Part shown: piece by piece, positions 28,421 to 39,643 of the stretch
How positions within the stretch are numbered: the stretch's first letter is position 1
Layout of the letters: every line of letters starts with the position of its first letter
Source of the DNA: Pythium myriotylum
Taxonomy: Eukaryota > Oomycota > Peronosporomycetes > Pythiales > Pythiaceae
Length of the DNA: 64,000 bases
Assembly: GCA_023091665.1 (NCBI GenBank)
Contig: JALJCQ010000013.1
Span: 1,798,001-1,862,000, forward strand
Reading direction: 5' to 3'
The notes under the pieces: model-generated
What the model saw: only the letters and a program-made list of their open reading frames with translations
What the model was told of the DNA's origin: nothing
Databases searched by the model: none
Position numbers and translations under genes: made by a program

Positions 28421-30136
28421 ATGAGCACTCGGGAGGCGTTGCTGCTGAACCCGGAGGTGTGGAACGGCAAACAGCTTCAGGCCTGGTTGGCTCGCTTCGA
28501 AAATGGCCGTTTCTCGGTGTTGCAGTCGCAGCTGAAGAAGTACTCGGGCTATGATGTGGTGCACTTTACGCAGAAGCAGTGGGCCGCTCTGTCGCCGCAA
28601 GATCTTGCGACTAGTCTCCGCTTCACGCTTCTGGGCATGGTCCAAGTTGCGAACTCGTCCAACTCACCTTCGGAGCAAGTTGCGATCGTCACCGACTTTG
28701 TCCCCGCAGACACACCAACTGGGCTAAGGCGTCGCAAGGGACTTGGTGGTCGCAAGCCCAGCGATGTGGAGCAGAAGAAGATCCCGCCGGTGAAGTTTCC
28801 GCCAATGTTTGAGATGCCTTCGATATACGTGATCGTCTTCACGCTGCTTTTAATCACGGCTTTTGTCCTTTGTGTGACTGTCTTCAAAGATCGGCTCGAG
28901 GACCACGGAGTTACAACCGAAGACCTGATCAAGTACGCTTCCATTCCGCTCGTGTCTGTGGGGTTCACGTACATCCACATTTGGCTCGCGCTCTACATGA
29001 CTTTCTATCCCATCGAGTACTTTGGCTGCCTGCAGATCCCCGGGACCAACACTGGCCTCGGATGGCAGGGAATTGTGCCCCACAAAGGCGAGAAGATGGC
29101 CCGCCAGGCCACCCGACTAATGACAACGCAGTTGATGCGGGTGAAAGACGTGTTTTCCAGAATCGAGCCGTCGCGCGTTGTGGAAGAACTTGAACCCGTG
29201 CTTTTCAGTATCATCCACGACATCGTCGAAGATATGGCACTGAAGTACAATCCTGACCTTTGGGCGTCCATTCCTCAGAGGATTAAGGAAGAGATTGTCG
29301 AGAAAGTCAAAGAAGAATCGCCCGCTCACATTGAAGCTCTCATGGACGAGATTCGCAACAATATCGAAGACGTGTTTGACATCGAGAGCATGGTCGTATC
29401 CAATATGACCAAGGACAAGCAGCTCCTCGTCAACATGTTTGTGACATGTGGCTACGCCGAACTCGCGTTTATCCGCAACTCTGGTGCGTGGATGGGCTTC
29501 ATCTTTGGCCTGATGCAGATGGGACTCTGGTTCTTCTACAGCGATCCAATCGTGGTCTTCCCAGTCATTGGTCTTGTAGTCGGCACGATTACGAACTGGC
29601 TTGCACTGAAGATGATCTTCGAGCCAGTGAACCCAACGAAGTTCATGTGTTTCACTCTCCAAGGACTCTTTCTTCGTCGTCAGAACGAGGTTGCTGAAGT
29701 TTATGGGCATCTCGTGGCGACGGAGGTGTTGACATCTCGCAACATTATCGAAGCTATTATCAAGGGTCCATACTCAGATCGTCTTTTTGAACTCGTCTAC
29801 GACAACGTCCAGCAGGCGGTGAACGAGGGCACAAAATTGACCGAAAAAATCATGAACATTGGGTTAGGTGCTGATACGTATGCTCAGATCAAGGAAGATG
29901 TGACCGATCACATCGTCGGCATTTTTCCCGATGGCCTTCGCCAGATCGAGTCGTATGCAACCGACGCCATGGACTTGGAAACCACACTGACGGAGAAGAT
30001 GCGGCTCCTCAGCTCGGAACAGTTCGAACAATTGCTGCACCCTATCTTCGAGGAGGATGAATGGAAACTTGTACTTATGGGTGGTGCCCTCGGCCTCGCA
30101 ATTGGTTTGCTCCAAGCATTCACGATTAACCACTAG
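28421..30136 (+). CDS. DUF445 family membrane protein with N-terminal SAM-like region
   Basis: A 571-aa frame from the ATG at 28421 (MSTREALLLNPEVWNGKQL). Residues 1-85 look like a small helical SAM-type module (QLQAWLARFENGRFSVLQ). Two TM helices follow (MPSIYVIVFTLLLITAFVLC and a second near 175). The body matches DUF445: GWQGIVPHKGEKMARQATRL, long amphipathic helices with EELEPVLF and EDVFDIESMVV, then TM helices around IVVFPVIGLVVGTITNWLAL and a last one at LVLMGGALGLAIGLLQAF. DUF445 is mainly bacterial (YheB/YtwF) and of unknown function, possibly membrane-remodelling. The N-terminal addition is what is unusual. Intronless. Confidence 0.82.
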   Translation: MSTREALLLNPEVWNGKQLQAWLARFENGRFSVLQSQLKKYSGYDVVHFTQKQWAALSPQDLATSLRFTLLGMVQVANSSNSPSEQVAIVTDFVPADTPTGLRRRKGLGGRKPSDVEQKKIPPVKFPPMFEMPSIYVIVFTLLLITAFVLCVTVFKDRLEDHGVTTEDLIKYASIPLVSVGFTYIHIWLALYMTFYPIEYFGCLQIPGTNTGLGWQGIVPHKGEKMARQATRLMTTQLMRVKDVFSRIEPSRVVEELEPVLFSIIHDIVEDMALKYNPDLWASIPQRIKEEIVEKVKEESPAHIEALMDEIRNNIEDVFDIESMVVSNMTKDKQLLVNMFVTCGYAELAFIRNSGAWMGFIFGLMQMGLWFFYSDPIVVFPVIGLVVGTITNWLALKMIFEPVNPTKFMCFTLQGLFLRRQNEVAEVYGHLVATEVLTSRNIIEAIIKGPYSDRLFELVYDNVQQAVNEGTKLTEKIMNIGLGADTYAQIKEDVTDHIVGIFPDGLRQIESYATDAMDLETTLTEKMRLLSSEQFEQLLHPIFEEDEWKLVLMGGALGLAIGLLQAFTINH

Positions 30137-30294
30137 CTGCGTGTATCAGTTGGTATTAGCAAGCTTGGTGCCAACATTAGTAATGTGATCTTTCTACTTT
30201 ATCAATCATTGAGCAGAAGCTGGCATTTGGGGTAGGGCCGTAAGAAAGTTCATTAATGGATAGGAGTTGCTTAGAGTTTCACTCGGAAGCTTCC

Positions 30295-30807
30295 TCAAGT
30301 TGAAGTGGTTGACGAATCGTGTTCAGTTCGACGGGACAACGAAAGCGCTGGTATGGTTGACGGATCACGGCTGGCGTGGTCGATACTGAATTGGCACACT
30401 GGGCAAACCTTGTTGAGGCAGAGCCAAGAGTCGATACAATCTGAGTGATAAGAATGAAAACAGGGCAGCGACTTTATCTCTTCACCAGCTTCGAAACTGC
30501 AACGACAAACCAGGCAGCTGGACAACACAATCATGGAGCCTGACGTTAGTCTCGAGAGTGAAATGGCTGAATATGGTGAGTACCTACTCTGGTGTCGCAG
30601 CAGCTTGCCCGCTTTGACCTGTTTTCTGCCCTCTATAGATGTAGGTCGGCAACTGCTGAATAAGAGAAGTGTTTGCGCCACGTCTATCAATCAGGGAGTG
30701 AGTGACGCCTCAAGGTCGAACCGTGGCACATATTAGTCATGCACTTACATTCTAGGCTGGGTTCGACCAGGTCGCACAGGTGGCGGAGGGCTGGCCAATT
30801 CCGCCAT
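30295..30807 (-). CDS. Small RING-H2 finger protein, putative E3 ubiquitin ligase
   Basis: A three-exon model (30807-30749, 30683-30619, 30566-30295) gives 131 aa starting MAELASPPPPVRPGRTQPRI. The C3H2C3 RING is clear: CLVCRCSF, LPCFHSYHSDCIDSWL and CPVCQF. The spliced model places a typical pre-RING segment, SLIQQLPTYIYRGQ, upstream of the finger. The second donor (GTCAAA) is weak. An unspliced alternative from an ATG at 30687 (MIDVAQTLLLF) keeps the RING but loses this segment. The last 35 residues are Ser/Thr-rich. It is expected to transfer ubiquitin from an E2; the substrate is unknown. It lies immediately downstream of the pseudophosphatase-like gene on the same strand, and exons of the two could conceivably be one transcript. 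Confidence 0.75.
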
Positions 30808-30830
30808 AGTGGACGGCAATGGTATACTCA

Positions 30831-33392
30831 CTACAAGCAAGACGAACCACATCGGACACCGTTCCTTCTCGGACCAGTAATAATAATGCAACTTACCACT
30901 GCGATAACCAAGTGTAGGCTGGATCTCTGTAGTGGGAATACTGCTTGCGATCTCGCCGTCGAACGTGCCTTGTGCGTTGTCTGCGCATGATATTGCATGA
31001 GACAAGTATTATCTTAGAGATGAAGCTCACCGTCAGCGTACTGAGATCTGTATCGTAAATGTGCTGAAGCCAGCGCGCATACTCTTCGTCAAAACTCATA
31101 CCCGTGCCGACATCAAACGATGATGGAGCGCTCTCATTCAGTGACTCTTCACTCGCGCCCATTTCGAGCATCTTCTCCCGTACGCGATCAGGGAGTATGT
31201 AGCGAAACAGGTATCGGTACGGAACAACCTTGACCGCTGCGCCAATCGAGCCTAAACCACTGGCCTCAATGTGGAAGAGTAGGTACACGTCGAGGCGGCC
31301 GCGCGTGACGCGGCGTATAACGTCAATCTTACGGAGGATGACGTCTCCAAATGCTGTGCGCACGTTCGCTTGGTCAAGCAGGAATGACACGATAGCTGGG
31401 CCTTCATAGCGAACGAGTTTAGGTTGCTCCACAGCGCTCAGTGTGCTTGCAAAGGAGCTGCGCGAGCTAGACTCATCACGAGATGGGAGCCTTTGAGCTG
31501 ACGTATGTGATTGAGCAAATCCGTTATCTGAGACGGCCGTAAACTCGGACGGGAATGCGCTTGCGTCCCGAGCAAATTGCACCTGTAACTGGAATCCCTT
31601 CGGGAGGGTGTGGAATGCGGAGATACAATCGAAGTCCCCATTCTCGACTGAGAGAGTCACGTCGGATTTGTTTCCTTCGCGCACAATTTGTGCGTCCTCG
31701 CTGTCAAGAAGCAATGTGGCGTGAAGCCTCACATCGAGGACTAGTTCTCCTTGGCGTCCAAAAGGTAGGTGATACATCTTTATGGAGAAGTCGCTGCAGC
31801 TTCCGAGCACCTTACCAACTTTGTAGTGATGGGTCCCACTAGACAAATTTGCGTCACGAACGCCGTGAACCATGCTGGAGAACAACACCCCCTTTTCGTT
31901 TTGCAGAACAAAATATGGTCGATAGACGATCGGAGGCGCCGTCATCGAAGTTCGCGTGGTTGACAGGGGCGTGGGATATTGACCGCCTGCACTTGCAGAT
32001 GACACTTCTGATGGCAAGATTGACGTATTCGATGAGTCCTGCGCGTTGATAGTGGCTTCGGTGTTGTTGACAATACGAATGTCGTGGATGTATATGGATT
32101 GTGCAGCTGGGGTTACAGCTACACCGGTAAGCTTTTGCTTTCGCTCTCGAACATCCGGCGCATCCGCACACAGCAGCAGCTTCTTGTCGCGTAACTCCAG
32201 GAGTGACGTGAAGTCGGCGACAAAGCGAGCCTGTGGCTTCGGTACATGACCCCCTGCGTAAAAAACGTTCTTTGGGTCGAGACCACTGAAAGTACGAGTG
32301 ATTTTGGTTGTCAGACTCTCAGATCCCCGGATCAGCTGTTGGTAAACCTCGAGGAGTTCTCTGGCGAAATTTGGTGGAAAACTTTCGGCTTCTGTCAGGT
32401 AAAGCGTACAGCATGTTGCAAACACACTCATCTGCTCGTTGTTTGGAGCGACTAGGATACCGACATTGCTCGAACTGAGATCCAACCATGCAGACACCGT
32501 GGATGCCAGAACAAAAGCGGAGTGCATTGACGGAATCACCCCCCGGCAGAAACTGAGAGAAGCAATACGCCCATCTATAGCCGCATTCAACGAGTAAGCG
32601 AGTTGTCGTCGATCACTACGTGACACTTCTTACCGCAGAATTCATCATATACGAGTGGCTTGTGATGAAGCCGTTTCACTCCGTCGAAAAGCCCACAATC
32701 AAAGATGCATGCACCCATGTCGAACCTGAACAAAGAAGTCTAAGCACATCACAATATGATATCATCTCGAAACGATCCCTCACCGCTTGGATATTGCCGA
32801 GTCTAGTTGATTTAGTAGTTTCACAGCAGCGTTCCAGTGGCGAATCGAAGAATGGGCGTCAAACAACTTTGTAAACGTCGTCAAATACGCCGGCGCAACG
32901 CAAAAGACCCTAATACATCGTAATGGAACATGAGAGACTGCGCACTTCTGATAGATTGAGAGTACGTGGAACAAACCTTGGTGCAATGGGCACGAAGAAA
33001 CCGTCTTCTGAGGCCTTGGCGAATACAGCATACTGGAGCGCGTTCTGGAGCGACGCATGCACTCGATAGGTCCAGAGCAAGACGCGGTACGTGTTGGGCG
33101 CAGCGTTCTCGCTCTCCTGCTTGTTGAGGTCACAATCTGTCACAGCCTCCACCTGCTCGAAGCTGTGATCCGAGGATAGCGACGGCGTGCTCGGAGACGA
33201 TCCCGGACCGACCTCTGCCGCCTTTTCCTCGAGATCTTGGGATGCCGTCGCGTCGTCGCCGACGGCGTCAGACGCATGGAAGAGCAGGCGCCGCAGCCGC
33301 GGGTCCTCGGCGATGCGCTCCGAGTTCATGCGGCGGATGAGCACGGAGCCGCGCTCGACCCACGCGAGGCTCGAGGGGAAGGCGGCGCTCAT
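30831..33392 (-). CDS. PTEN/tensin-like pseudophosphatase-C2 protein
   Basis: Five exons are inferred (33392-32977, 32909-32784, 32725-32634, 32574-31031, 30980-30831), 775 aa. The layout recalls the auxilin/GAK and tensin type: a phosphatase-like fold with the helix HSAFVLASTVSAWLDL and the strand GILVAP, then a beta-rich C2-like region (DFSIKMYHLPFGRQGELVLD). Where an active enzyme would have HCxxGxxR the sequence reads GILVAPNNEQMSVF, so it should be catalytically dead. A further beta domain follows (KLVRYEGPAIVSFLLDQANV). The C-terminus is uncertain: without the last intron the frame ends at 30893. The best role guess is phosphoinositide or membrane binding. Family assignment is by pattern only. 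Confidence 0.55.
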
Positions 33393-33637
33393 GCTCGCTT
33401 GTCTCAATGGCGCGTGACGTCGGGCGTTTGTGCGATTGTTCTCTTTGGGCTTTGAAGTTGCAATTGTTTCGTGCGAGGCACCAGGTGGGACACCATCTGG
33501 AGCAGACCCACATGGCATTCTGAGAAAGCAGAGTGTCGGTCGCACGGAGAAGAGTGACGGCGTCTGCTGTCTTTACGTCAGTGATCCAAGGTCTGGTGGA
33601 TGCATGCAAAGTACATTCGGCGCTTATGCTTAGGCTG

Positions 33638-33653
33638 TCTCTCTCTCTCTCTC
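33638..33653. repeat. (TC)n microsatellite
   Basis: A pure TC dinucleotide run in the gap between eIF3g and the pseudophosphatase-like gene, likely in the eIF3g 3' UTR. Confidence 0.8.
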
Positions 33654-33680
33654 CTACGAGTACGCGACCACGGGACCCAT

Positions 33681-34721
33681 CTACTTGCGCGGGGGCGGCG
33701 CCACGTTCTGCGGCAGCGCTTTACCGTAGCCCGAGCGGAAAGTCGTCGACATGGAGCCTGGATCCTGCGCCTCTCCCGACGGCTTGTTCGAAGGCTTGGC
33801 CCACTCGATCTTGAGAATCAGGTGGTCGTAACCGTAGCCTTGCAGCTTGTTCATGGCACGCTCCGCGTCCTCGCGGTACATGAAGCTGACAAAGGCAAAG
33901 CCACGCGACTGGAAAGTCTCGCGATCCTTCGCCAAGTACACACGGGCGACGGGACCGAAGGCACGGAAAAGGTCTTTGAGATCGTCCTCGCGCGTATCTG
34001 GAGAGATATTGGTGACACGCAGCGTCGCACTGTCGCGGTCGTCTTGGGACTCGCGCTCGCCGCCAGCGTCACCGCCGCCAAGTCCGGCACGCCCACGCAG
34101 GCTTGGGGGCACATACTTGCCGGAGCCGAAGGCGCTGTCGAGTGCCGAGCCGCCAGCAGCAGGAGCGGCTGCAGCATCGCCATCGCCGGTACTGCGGCTG
34201 TTGAGGTCCGTCGGAATCTCGTCGATGGGGGTATCCTTGTATGGACACTTGAGCGTCCAGTGGTCACCGACCATGCCACAGTGACGACACACAACAATGG
34301 ACGAGTTCTTGACACCAGCGAAAATGTTCTCTTCTTCCTTCTTCTCACCAGGAAGCACCTGGTCAGCGTTCGGGTCTTCGAGCGTCACATCTTCGTAAGA
34401 AGTGTAAGTGACGTTGGAGCTGTCGGCCGAGTTGAGGGCCGCGCCAAACTTGGCCCAGGACTTGCGCTCGAGCGCGCGCTTGGAGATCTTGGTCACCTCC
34501 GTCACCTTCTTGACCTTCTTGGTCACCTTGACCTTCTGGCCAGCCTCGTTGTACTTCCACTCGACGATCGTGCGAACGCCGTTCTTGTCCGGCTCGCTCT
34601 CCGTGCGCTGCGGCAGCAGATCTGGACCACGACTCTATTAGTTCTTATTCTATCGCGATCGCACCGCGCAAAGCTACGCACCGTCGTCCTCATCGCCCCA
34701 TCGGCTCCCAGAGATCACCAT
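33681..34721 (-). CDS. EIF3G: Translation initiation factor 3 subunit G (eIF3g)
   Basis: Two exons (34721-34682, 34621-33681) give 326 aa. The N-terminal eIF3g domain starts MVISGSRWGDEDDD and continues through TIVEWKYNEAGQKVKVT. The conserved zinc knuckle is VCRHCGMVGDHWTLKCPYK. After a Gly/Ala-rich linker with YVPPSLR comes a C-terminal RRM with RNP2 LRVTNI and RNP1 RGFAFVSF. eIF3g is part of the eIF3 complex that recruits mRNA and promotes scanning and reinitiation on the 40S subunit. The length and domain order are standard. It is divergent from SPAG6 across 244 bp. Confidence 0.95.
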
Positions 34722-34965
34722 CTTCACTCCGATGCTTGCGATCAATGCGGTGGCCTCCAATCATCACCAACAGGGAGTCATTTAATATTGTTCTGTCTGT
34801 AAAGGTACTATTTTGCACCTAGTTTCAACCCAACCAGAGAACTAAGCTAGTAAAACGATATATTTAGCACCGTAACCCCCGAACAGATAGATGGTTGAAG
34901 CCATGACAAGAGAGAGCGCATTTGACTTCTCCGAGCCGACGAGACAGGCGAGATAGCTAGCAACC

Positions 34966-36495
34966 ATGGCGTCCACATCGGTACTCCAACACTTCGAAGT
35001 GTATCAGAAGGCGCGCGTGACGTTCGTGCAGGCGGTCGCCGAAGCCGCAACGCGCCCGCAGAACATCGAGGTGATGCAGAATGCAGGGGTCATGCAGCTG
35101 CTTCGTCCACTGCTCTTGGATAATGTGCCCAGCATCCAGCAGTCGGCCGCACTCGCACTTGGGCGGCTCGCGAACTATAGCGATGACCTCGCGGAGGCAG
35201 TGGTGGGCAACGAAATCCTACCCCAGCTGGTGTACTCGCTGTCTGAGCAGAACAGGTTTTACAAGAAGGCCGCTGCGTTTGTTCTAAGGTCTGTCGCCAA
35301 ACATTCACCAGAACTAGCACAGGCCGTTGTGGACTCTGGCGCTCTGGAGGCACTCGTACCTTGTCTAGAAGAGTTTGACCCAACCGTCAAGGAAGCTGCT
35401 GCTTGGGCTATCGGGTACATAGCACAGCATACCGGCGAGCTGGCTCAGCACGTCGTGGATGCCGGTGCGGTACCACTACTCGTACTTTGCATCCAAGAAC
35501 CAGAAGTTGCACTTAAACGAGTGGCAGCCTCCGCTCTCGGTGATATCGCAAAGCACTCCCCAGAGCTTGCTCAAGCTGTCGTCGATCCAGGTACCGTAGC
35601 CTACCTCGCACCACTCATTCAGCATCCAGACGCCAAACTCAAGCGTCAAGTCGCAAGCTGCCTCGCTCAGATATCGAAACACTCTGTCGACCTGGCTGAA
35701 ATTGTTGTGGAAGCCGAGATATTCCCAAATATCCTCTACAGCCTGAAGGATATCGATCATACAGTGCGAAAGAATGCTGCTACATGCGTTCGAGAGATTG
35801 CCAAGCACACCCCAGAGCTAGCGAAGCTCATTGTCAATGCTGGTGGTGCCTCGGCTTTAGTCGACTATGTCGCTGAAGCGGCTGGAAACAATAAACTGCC
35901 CGGGATTATGGCCATTGGCTACATATCGGCATTCTCAGAAACCCTAGCACTTGCTCTCATCACGTCCAAGGGCATCACCCCTGTCAAGAGTGCTTTGATT
36001 TCAGAGCCAGAAGACCATATCAAGTCAGCTAGTGCCTGGACGCTAGGACAAATTGGCCGTCATACTCCAGATCACGCAAGAGCCGTGGCCGAGGCCGATG
36101 TTCTACGCCATTTGTTGGCGTGCATGGTGCATCCTAACAGTTCAGACGATTTGAAGACGAAGGCCAAACGCGCGCTGAAGAGTGTCCTTGCGAAGTGCAC
36201 CAACCTTCAGGCTCTCCAGCCGTTGCTTCGCGAGGCACCGATGAAAGTTCAGAAGTACATTCTCAAGCAGTTCGCGCAAATGTTGCCACATGATCTCGAA
36301 GCGAGACGATCGTTCGTGCAGAATGGAGGACTAGAATTTTTGCAAACCTTGAGTGAGGCTGCCGGAGGCAAACTGACAGAGTATATCATGGAGATCAACA
36401 GCTGCTACCCTCCCGAGATAGTCGAGTACTATTCGCCGCACTACTCGAAGACACTATTGGATAAGCTTGACGAGTATCAGCCCCAGGTAAGATAA
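34966..36495 (+). CDS. SPAG6: SPAG6/PF16 axonemal central-apparatus armadillo protein
   Basis: One exon of 509 codons, the same length as human SPAG6. It consists of eight or more armadillo repeats with the family's recurring AKHSPELAQAVVDSGA-type turns (for example GYIAQHTGELAQHVVDAGAV). The start MASTSVLQHFEVYQKARVTF and the C-terminal YPPEIVEYYSPHYSKTLLDK match SPAG6. PF16/SPAG6 stabilises the C1 microtubule of the central pair and is needed for flagellar beating. It implies a motile 9+2 stage (zoospores). Flanking RABL2 is another ciliary gene. Confidence 0.97.
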   Translation: MASTSVLQHFEVYQKARVTFVQAVAEAATRPQNIEVMQNAGVMQLLRPLLLDNVPSIQQSAALALGRLANYSDDLAEAVVGNEILPQLVYSLSEQNRFYKKAAAFVLRSVAKHSPELAQAVVDSGALEALVPCLEEFDPTVKEAAAWAIGYIAQHTGELAQHVVDAGAVPLLVLCIQEPEVALKRVAASALGDIAKHSPELAQAVVDPGTVAYLAPLIQHPDAKLKRQVASCLAQISKHSVDLAEIVVEAEIFPNILYSLKDIDHTVRKNAATCVREIAKHTPELAKLIVNAGGASALVDYVAEAAGNNKLPGIMAIGYISAFSETLALALITSKGITPVKSALISEPEDHIKSASAWTLGQIGRHTPDHARAVAEADVLRHLLACMVHPNSSDDLKTKAKRALKSVLAKCTNLQALQPLLREAPMKVQKYILKQFAQMLPHDLEARRSFVQNGGLEFLQTLSEAAGGKLTEYIMEINSCYPPEIVEYYSPHYSKTLLDKLDEYQPQVR

Positions 36496-36617
36496 TGATC
36501 CGCCTCGAGACCGTAGCTCCTAGTGAGAAGTGGCTTTCTTGCATACAAGACGCTGTATTTATGAAACATCTCGATTTGTATTCATGCCGTATCGTGTCAT
36601 TCTGTAATATCACGAGG

Positions 36618-37444
36618 TCAATAACGTTCTCTGCACGGTAGAGCCACATACATACTCGACTCTCCGAGGAGATCGAGCACATCTGCCATGAAGTCTCCCC
36701 CTTCTTGCTTGAACTTCCACGCGGAAGAGACCGCTTCTTTGAATACCTTGACTACATTTGTTCCATCCGCTGCGGACACGAACTCGAAAGGCAGATTATG
36801 TGTCTCCGAGAATTTAAACTTTTTTCCCGTCACCTGTGCATCCATGTTCAAATCAGCACCAACAACAATCATAGGCGACGCAATCTCGCACTGTCAGATC
36901 TACGTCGATCTTGTTGGCAACGAGGAGAACGGGGATGTTCTCGCAGTAGTCGCGGAGCTCCTTGTACCAATTAGCGAGATTCTGGTATGTGACCTTGCGG
37001 GTGACATCGAAAACGAGAATGCAGGCGGTTGCTCCATAGTAATAGGACGCGTGCATGCTAGAGAAGCGCTCTTGGCCAGCCGTGTCCCAAAAGTCTTTGG
37101 CAACGTCAGCCCCAGCCGCGCAGCTAACGTCGCCAATCGCATCACGTACCGACTTTGAGCCTCTTGTTCGTGCCTTTGTCGTCCGTGATATCGACTTCTT
37201 TCCGGAACAGCGTGAGCGCGAATGTCGAGAGCTACGAGGGGCACTCATGCAGGTTCAACATACAGTACGCCGCGCACAGCAAGAGGCCGAGAGCCCCCAC
37301 CTGCCGCGGCTGAAACTCATTCATCATGAAACGCTCGACGAGCTTCGACTTGCCGACAGCCGAGTCGCCCAGCAGAATCACCTTGACGTCGGGCTCGCCC
37401 AGGTCGTCGTCGGGTCGTTCGACGGTCTGCTTGGCGTCGGCCAT
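36618..37444 (-). CDS. RABL2: RABL2-type small GTPase
   Basis: Four exons (37444-37301, 37231-37150, 37094-36892, 36833-36618) give 214 aa. G1 is LLGDSAVGKSKLVERFM, where the SKL after GK is typical of RABL2. The exon 1/2 join gives FQPRQLSTFALTLF and the exon 2/3 join gives VDFWDTAGQERFSSMHASYY (G3). G4 is VANKID and G5 is SAADGTNVVKVF, again RABL2-like. There is no C-terminal prenylation Cys motif, as expected for RABL2. RABL2 helps recruit and release the IFT-B complex at the ciliary base. The exon 2 loop is longer than the human one (KEVDITDDKGTNKRLK). Confidence 0.92.
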
Positions 37445-37540
37445 GGTCGCTGAGATCCTGAAGAGACACACCACTTGCCGCAGGCTGGACTTATAGATCC
37501 AGCGCATTCAGTTCCTGAAACGAGCTAACATCAGGATCCG

Positions 37541-39547
37541 ATGAGAGCGAAGGAGCGAGCTGAAGCGCGACGCGCGCAGCTTACGGAGTCGTCGGTGCTT
37601 GCGGTCGCGGTCGCGTGGAGCTCGTGGCTCGCAAGTAGCTACTTCCACGACGCCGACGCACGCGGCTCGAGCGATGCGCTGCTCGCGTTGCTGCCTCGAA
37701 TGCTGCAGGCGCTCAACGTGATGGCCATTGCTGCGAGCGCCCGCGCGCTGCTCGCTGCTCGACCCGTGTCCAAGTCAATGGAGGAGCTCTCGCGGTACGG
37801 CAGAAGCGCATTTGGTGGTTGTAGCGCCGTCTGGCTTACGCTATTTCGCGGGGGCTAGGCACGAGCGTGACAGCGGGCTAGTCGTAGGATGCATCTTGCC
37901 TCCAATTGTGCTGCTTAGTCGATTTCTCGTGGCAGCGCACGGAGCGTCTGGCTACTTCTCCAGTATGTTACGACACGGCTAGCTGCGCCTACGTACTGAT
38001 GACCGATTCGCCTACAGATTTGAGTCTCCTCCATACATGGACGTCGATGACTGCCAGCATCAGTCTCCTCACCAAGATCTTTTGCTTCGGATCCTCTGGT
38101 GTGCTCCCAACGTTGGTTGTGGATGTGATATTTTCTCCAGCAGTGTACATTCTATTAGGTATCGAAGCAGGTGCGTGATTTGCCTTCACTGCATCCATCG
38201 GCGAGTTAAGTGACATTGCCATGAGTTTCCAGACTTCCGCTTCATGCTTCCCACAGCGGGTCGTATCGCCATCGCTCTCGTGTTCCGCTTCGGCCGAATC
38301 GCATTGAAACGCTCTTTCACGGTTGGTGAGGCAATGATCGTGGCGCAGTGTGTCGGTCTCGGGATCTTCGACTTGATACTCATCTCCCTCGCCAAGGTAA
38401 CAACTGCATGAGTGGAACATGGTGGACCTCGACTCACTTCTACAATGCAGTTCGATGACGAATCCACATGGATATCTCACTTGAACGCCCCTTGGCACCT
38501 GAACGCGTCTTCTGATTATGCTCGAGAACCTCACCAACTCGCACTGCAGATCGGTATAGTCGGAGCTCTCTTAATCTGTGTGGGCCTCACCCCCCTTCTA
38601 GCATCATACGGTTCATCGTCACCGCACGCCGTCGCGCCCCCACTTCCGTGGTCACCAACGATGCAGTTTATCACAACACTTCTCATCGCCGTCGCTGGGG
38701 TTATCTACCCATGGAGTTATTTGCTACTCGAAACGAAGAACCCGGTCGCGTGGTTGATTGATTTCCTTCTCGAGAGCTCCCCTCGGTGGCAGCTCATCGG
38801 GTACTGGCTTGTATGTCTCGCAGTGTGTGTTCCCACGTTCACCATCGTGTCGCGCACGATGAATCTTCGCCAGATCATCGCGCGCAAACTCTTTCACTTG
38901 CTGGTCGTGGTTATGTTCGTTCCGGCTTTCTTTGCATCTCCCGAGATGCTCTCCTTGTCGTACGGTGTTGCCTTCGCGGTATTTTGTATTGCGGAGTGTG
39001 CTCGTGCTGTTTCTTTGCCTCCCTTCGGACATATCATTGCCGAGTTTGTTCAGCCGTTCATCGACCACCGCGAGGGCGGACGTGTGATACTCACTCACAC
39101 TTACTTGCTGCTTGGCTGTGCGATGCCTCTGTGGTTCGCCCACTCGACTGCGTCATTCAACGGATTAGCTGCGAACGCTGGCGTCCTTGCTCTTGGAATC
39201 GGTGATGCTATGGGCGCGGTAGTTGGCTCGACATTTGGAAGGCGTAAACTCTTTGGCCACAAAACATTTGAGGGTACAATTGCTGTTGTTGTTTCACTCA
39301 GTGCGGCGTCGCTGGTGTTACACAACTATCACGTGGACACATTTTCGGAAGGTACCTTCATCCAGGTAAGCCAAAGAGTGAGCTTCTTTTACTCGTTGTG
39401 GCTGACCCGGTGATGTGGCAGATGATACTACTCATCTTTGGAGTGATTCTAACGAGTCTCCTTGAAGCTTCGACTGCTCAGATCGACAACCTCGTTTTGT
39501 CGCTCTTTCTTTTCATGGTCACAAACCTTGTGAGCTGCCACAGTTAA
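37541..39547 (+). CDS. DOLK: Dolichol kinase
   Basis: Six exons (37541-37794, 37859-37962, 38018-38170, 38233-38396, 38451-39365, 39422-39547) give 571 aa. The protein is multipass throughout. The family core is in exon 5: ARKLFHLLVVVMFVPAFF, VILTHTYLLLGCAMPLWF, GVLALGIGDAMGAVVGSTFG (CTP site) and LFGHKTFEGT. The last exon supplies LLEASTAQIDNLVLSLF. Exon 4 has KRSFTVGEAMIVAQ, also seen in dolichol kinases. The enzyme makes dolichyl phosphate with CTP in the ER membrane for N-glycosylation and GPI mannosylation, so it feeds the same pathway as PIGG elsewhere in the window. The frame closes only with all five introns removed. Confidence 0.9.
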
Positions 39548-39643
39548 ATTGCCCTAAACCAACGTTGCTGAATACATGTACGTATTCAAAATCCACCCGC
39601 TGTGATCAGAAACTTATACAAAAGCACGACTCCGACATGTAAA

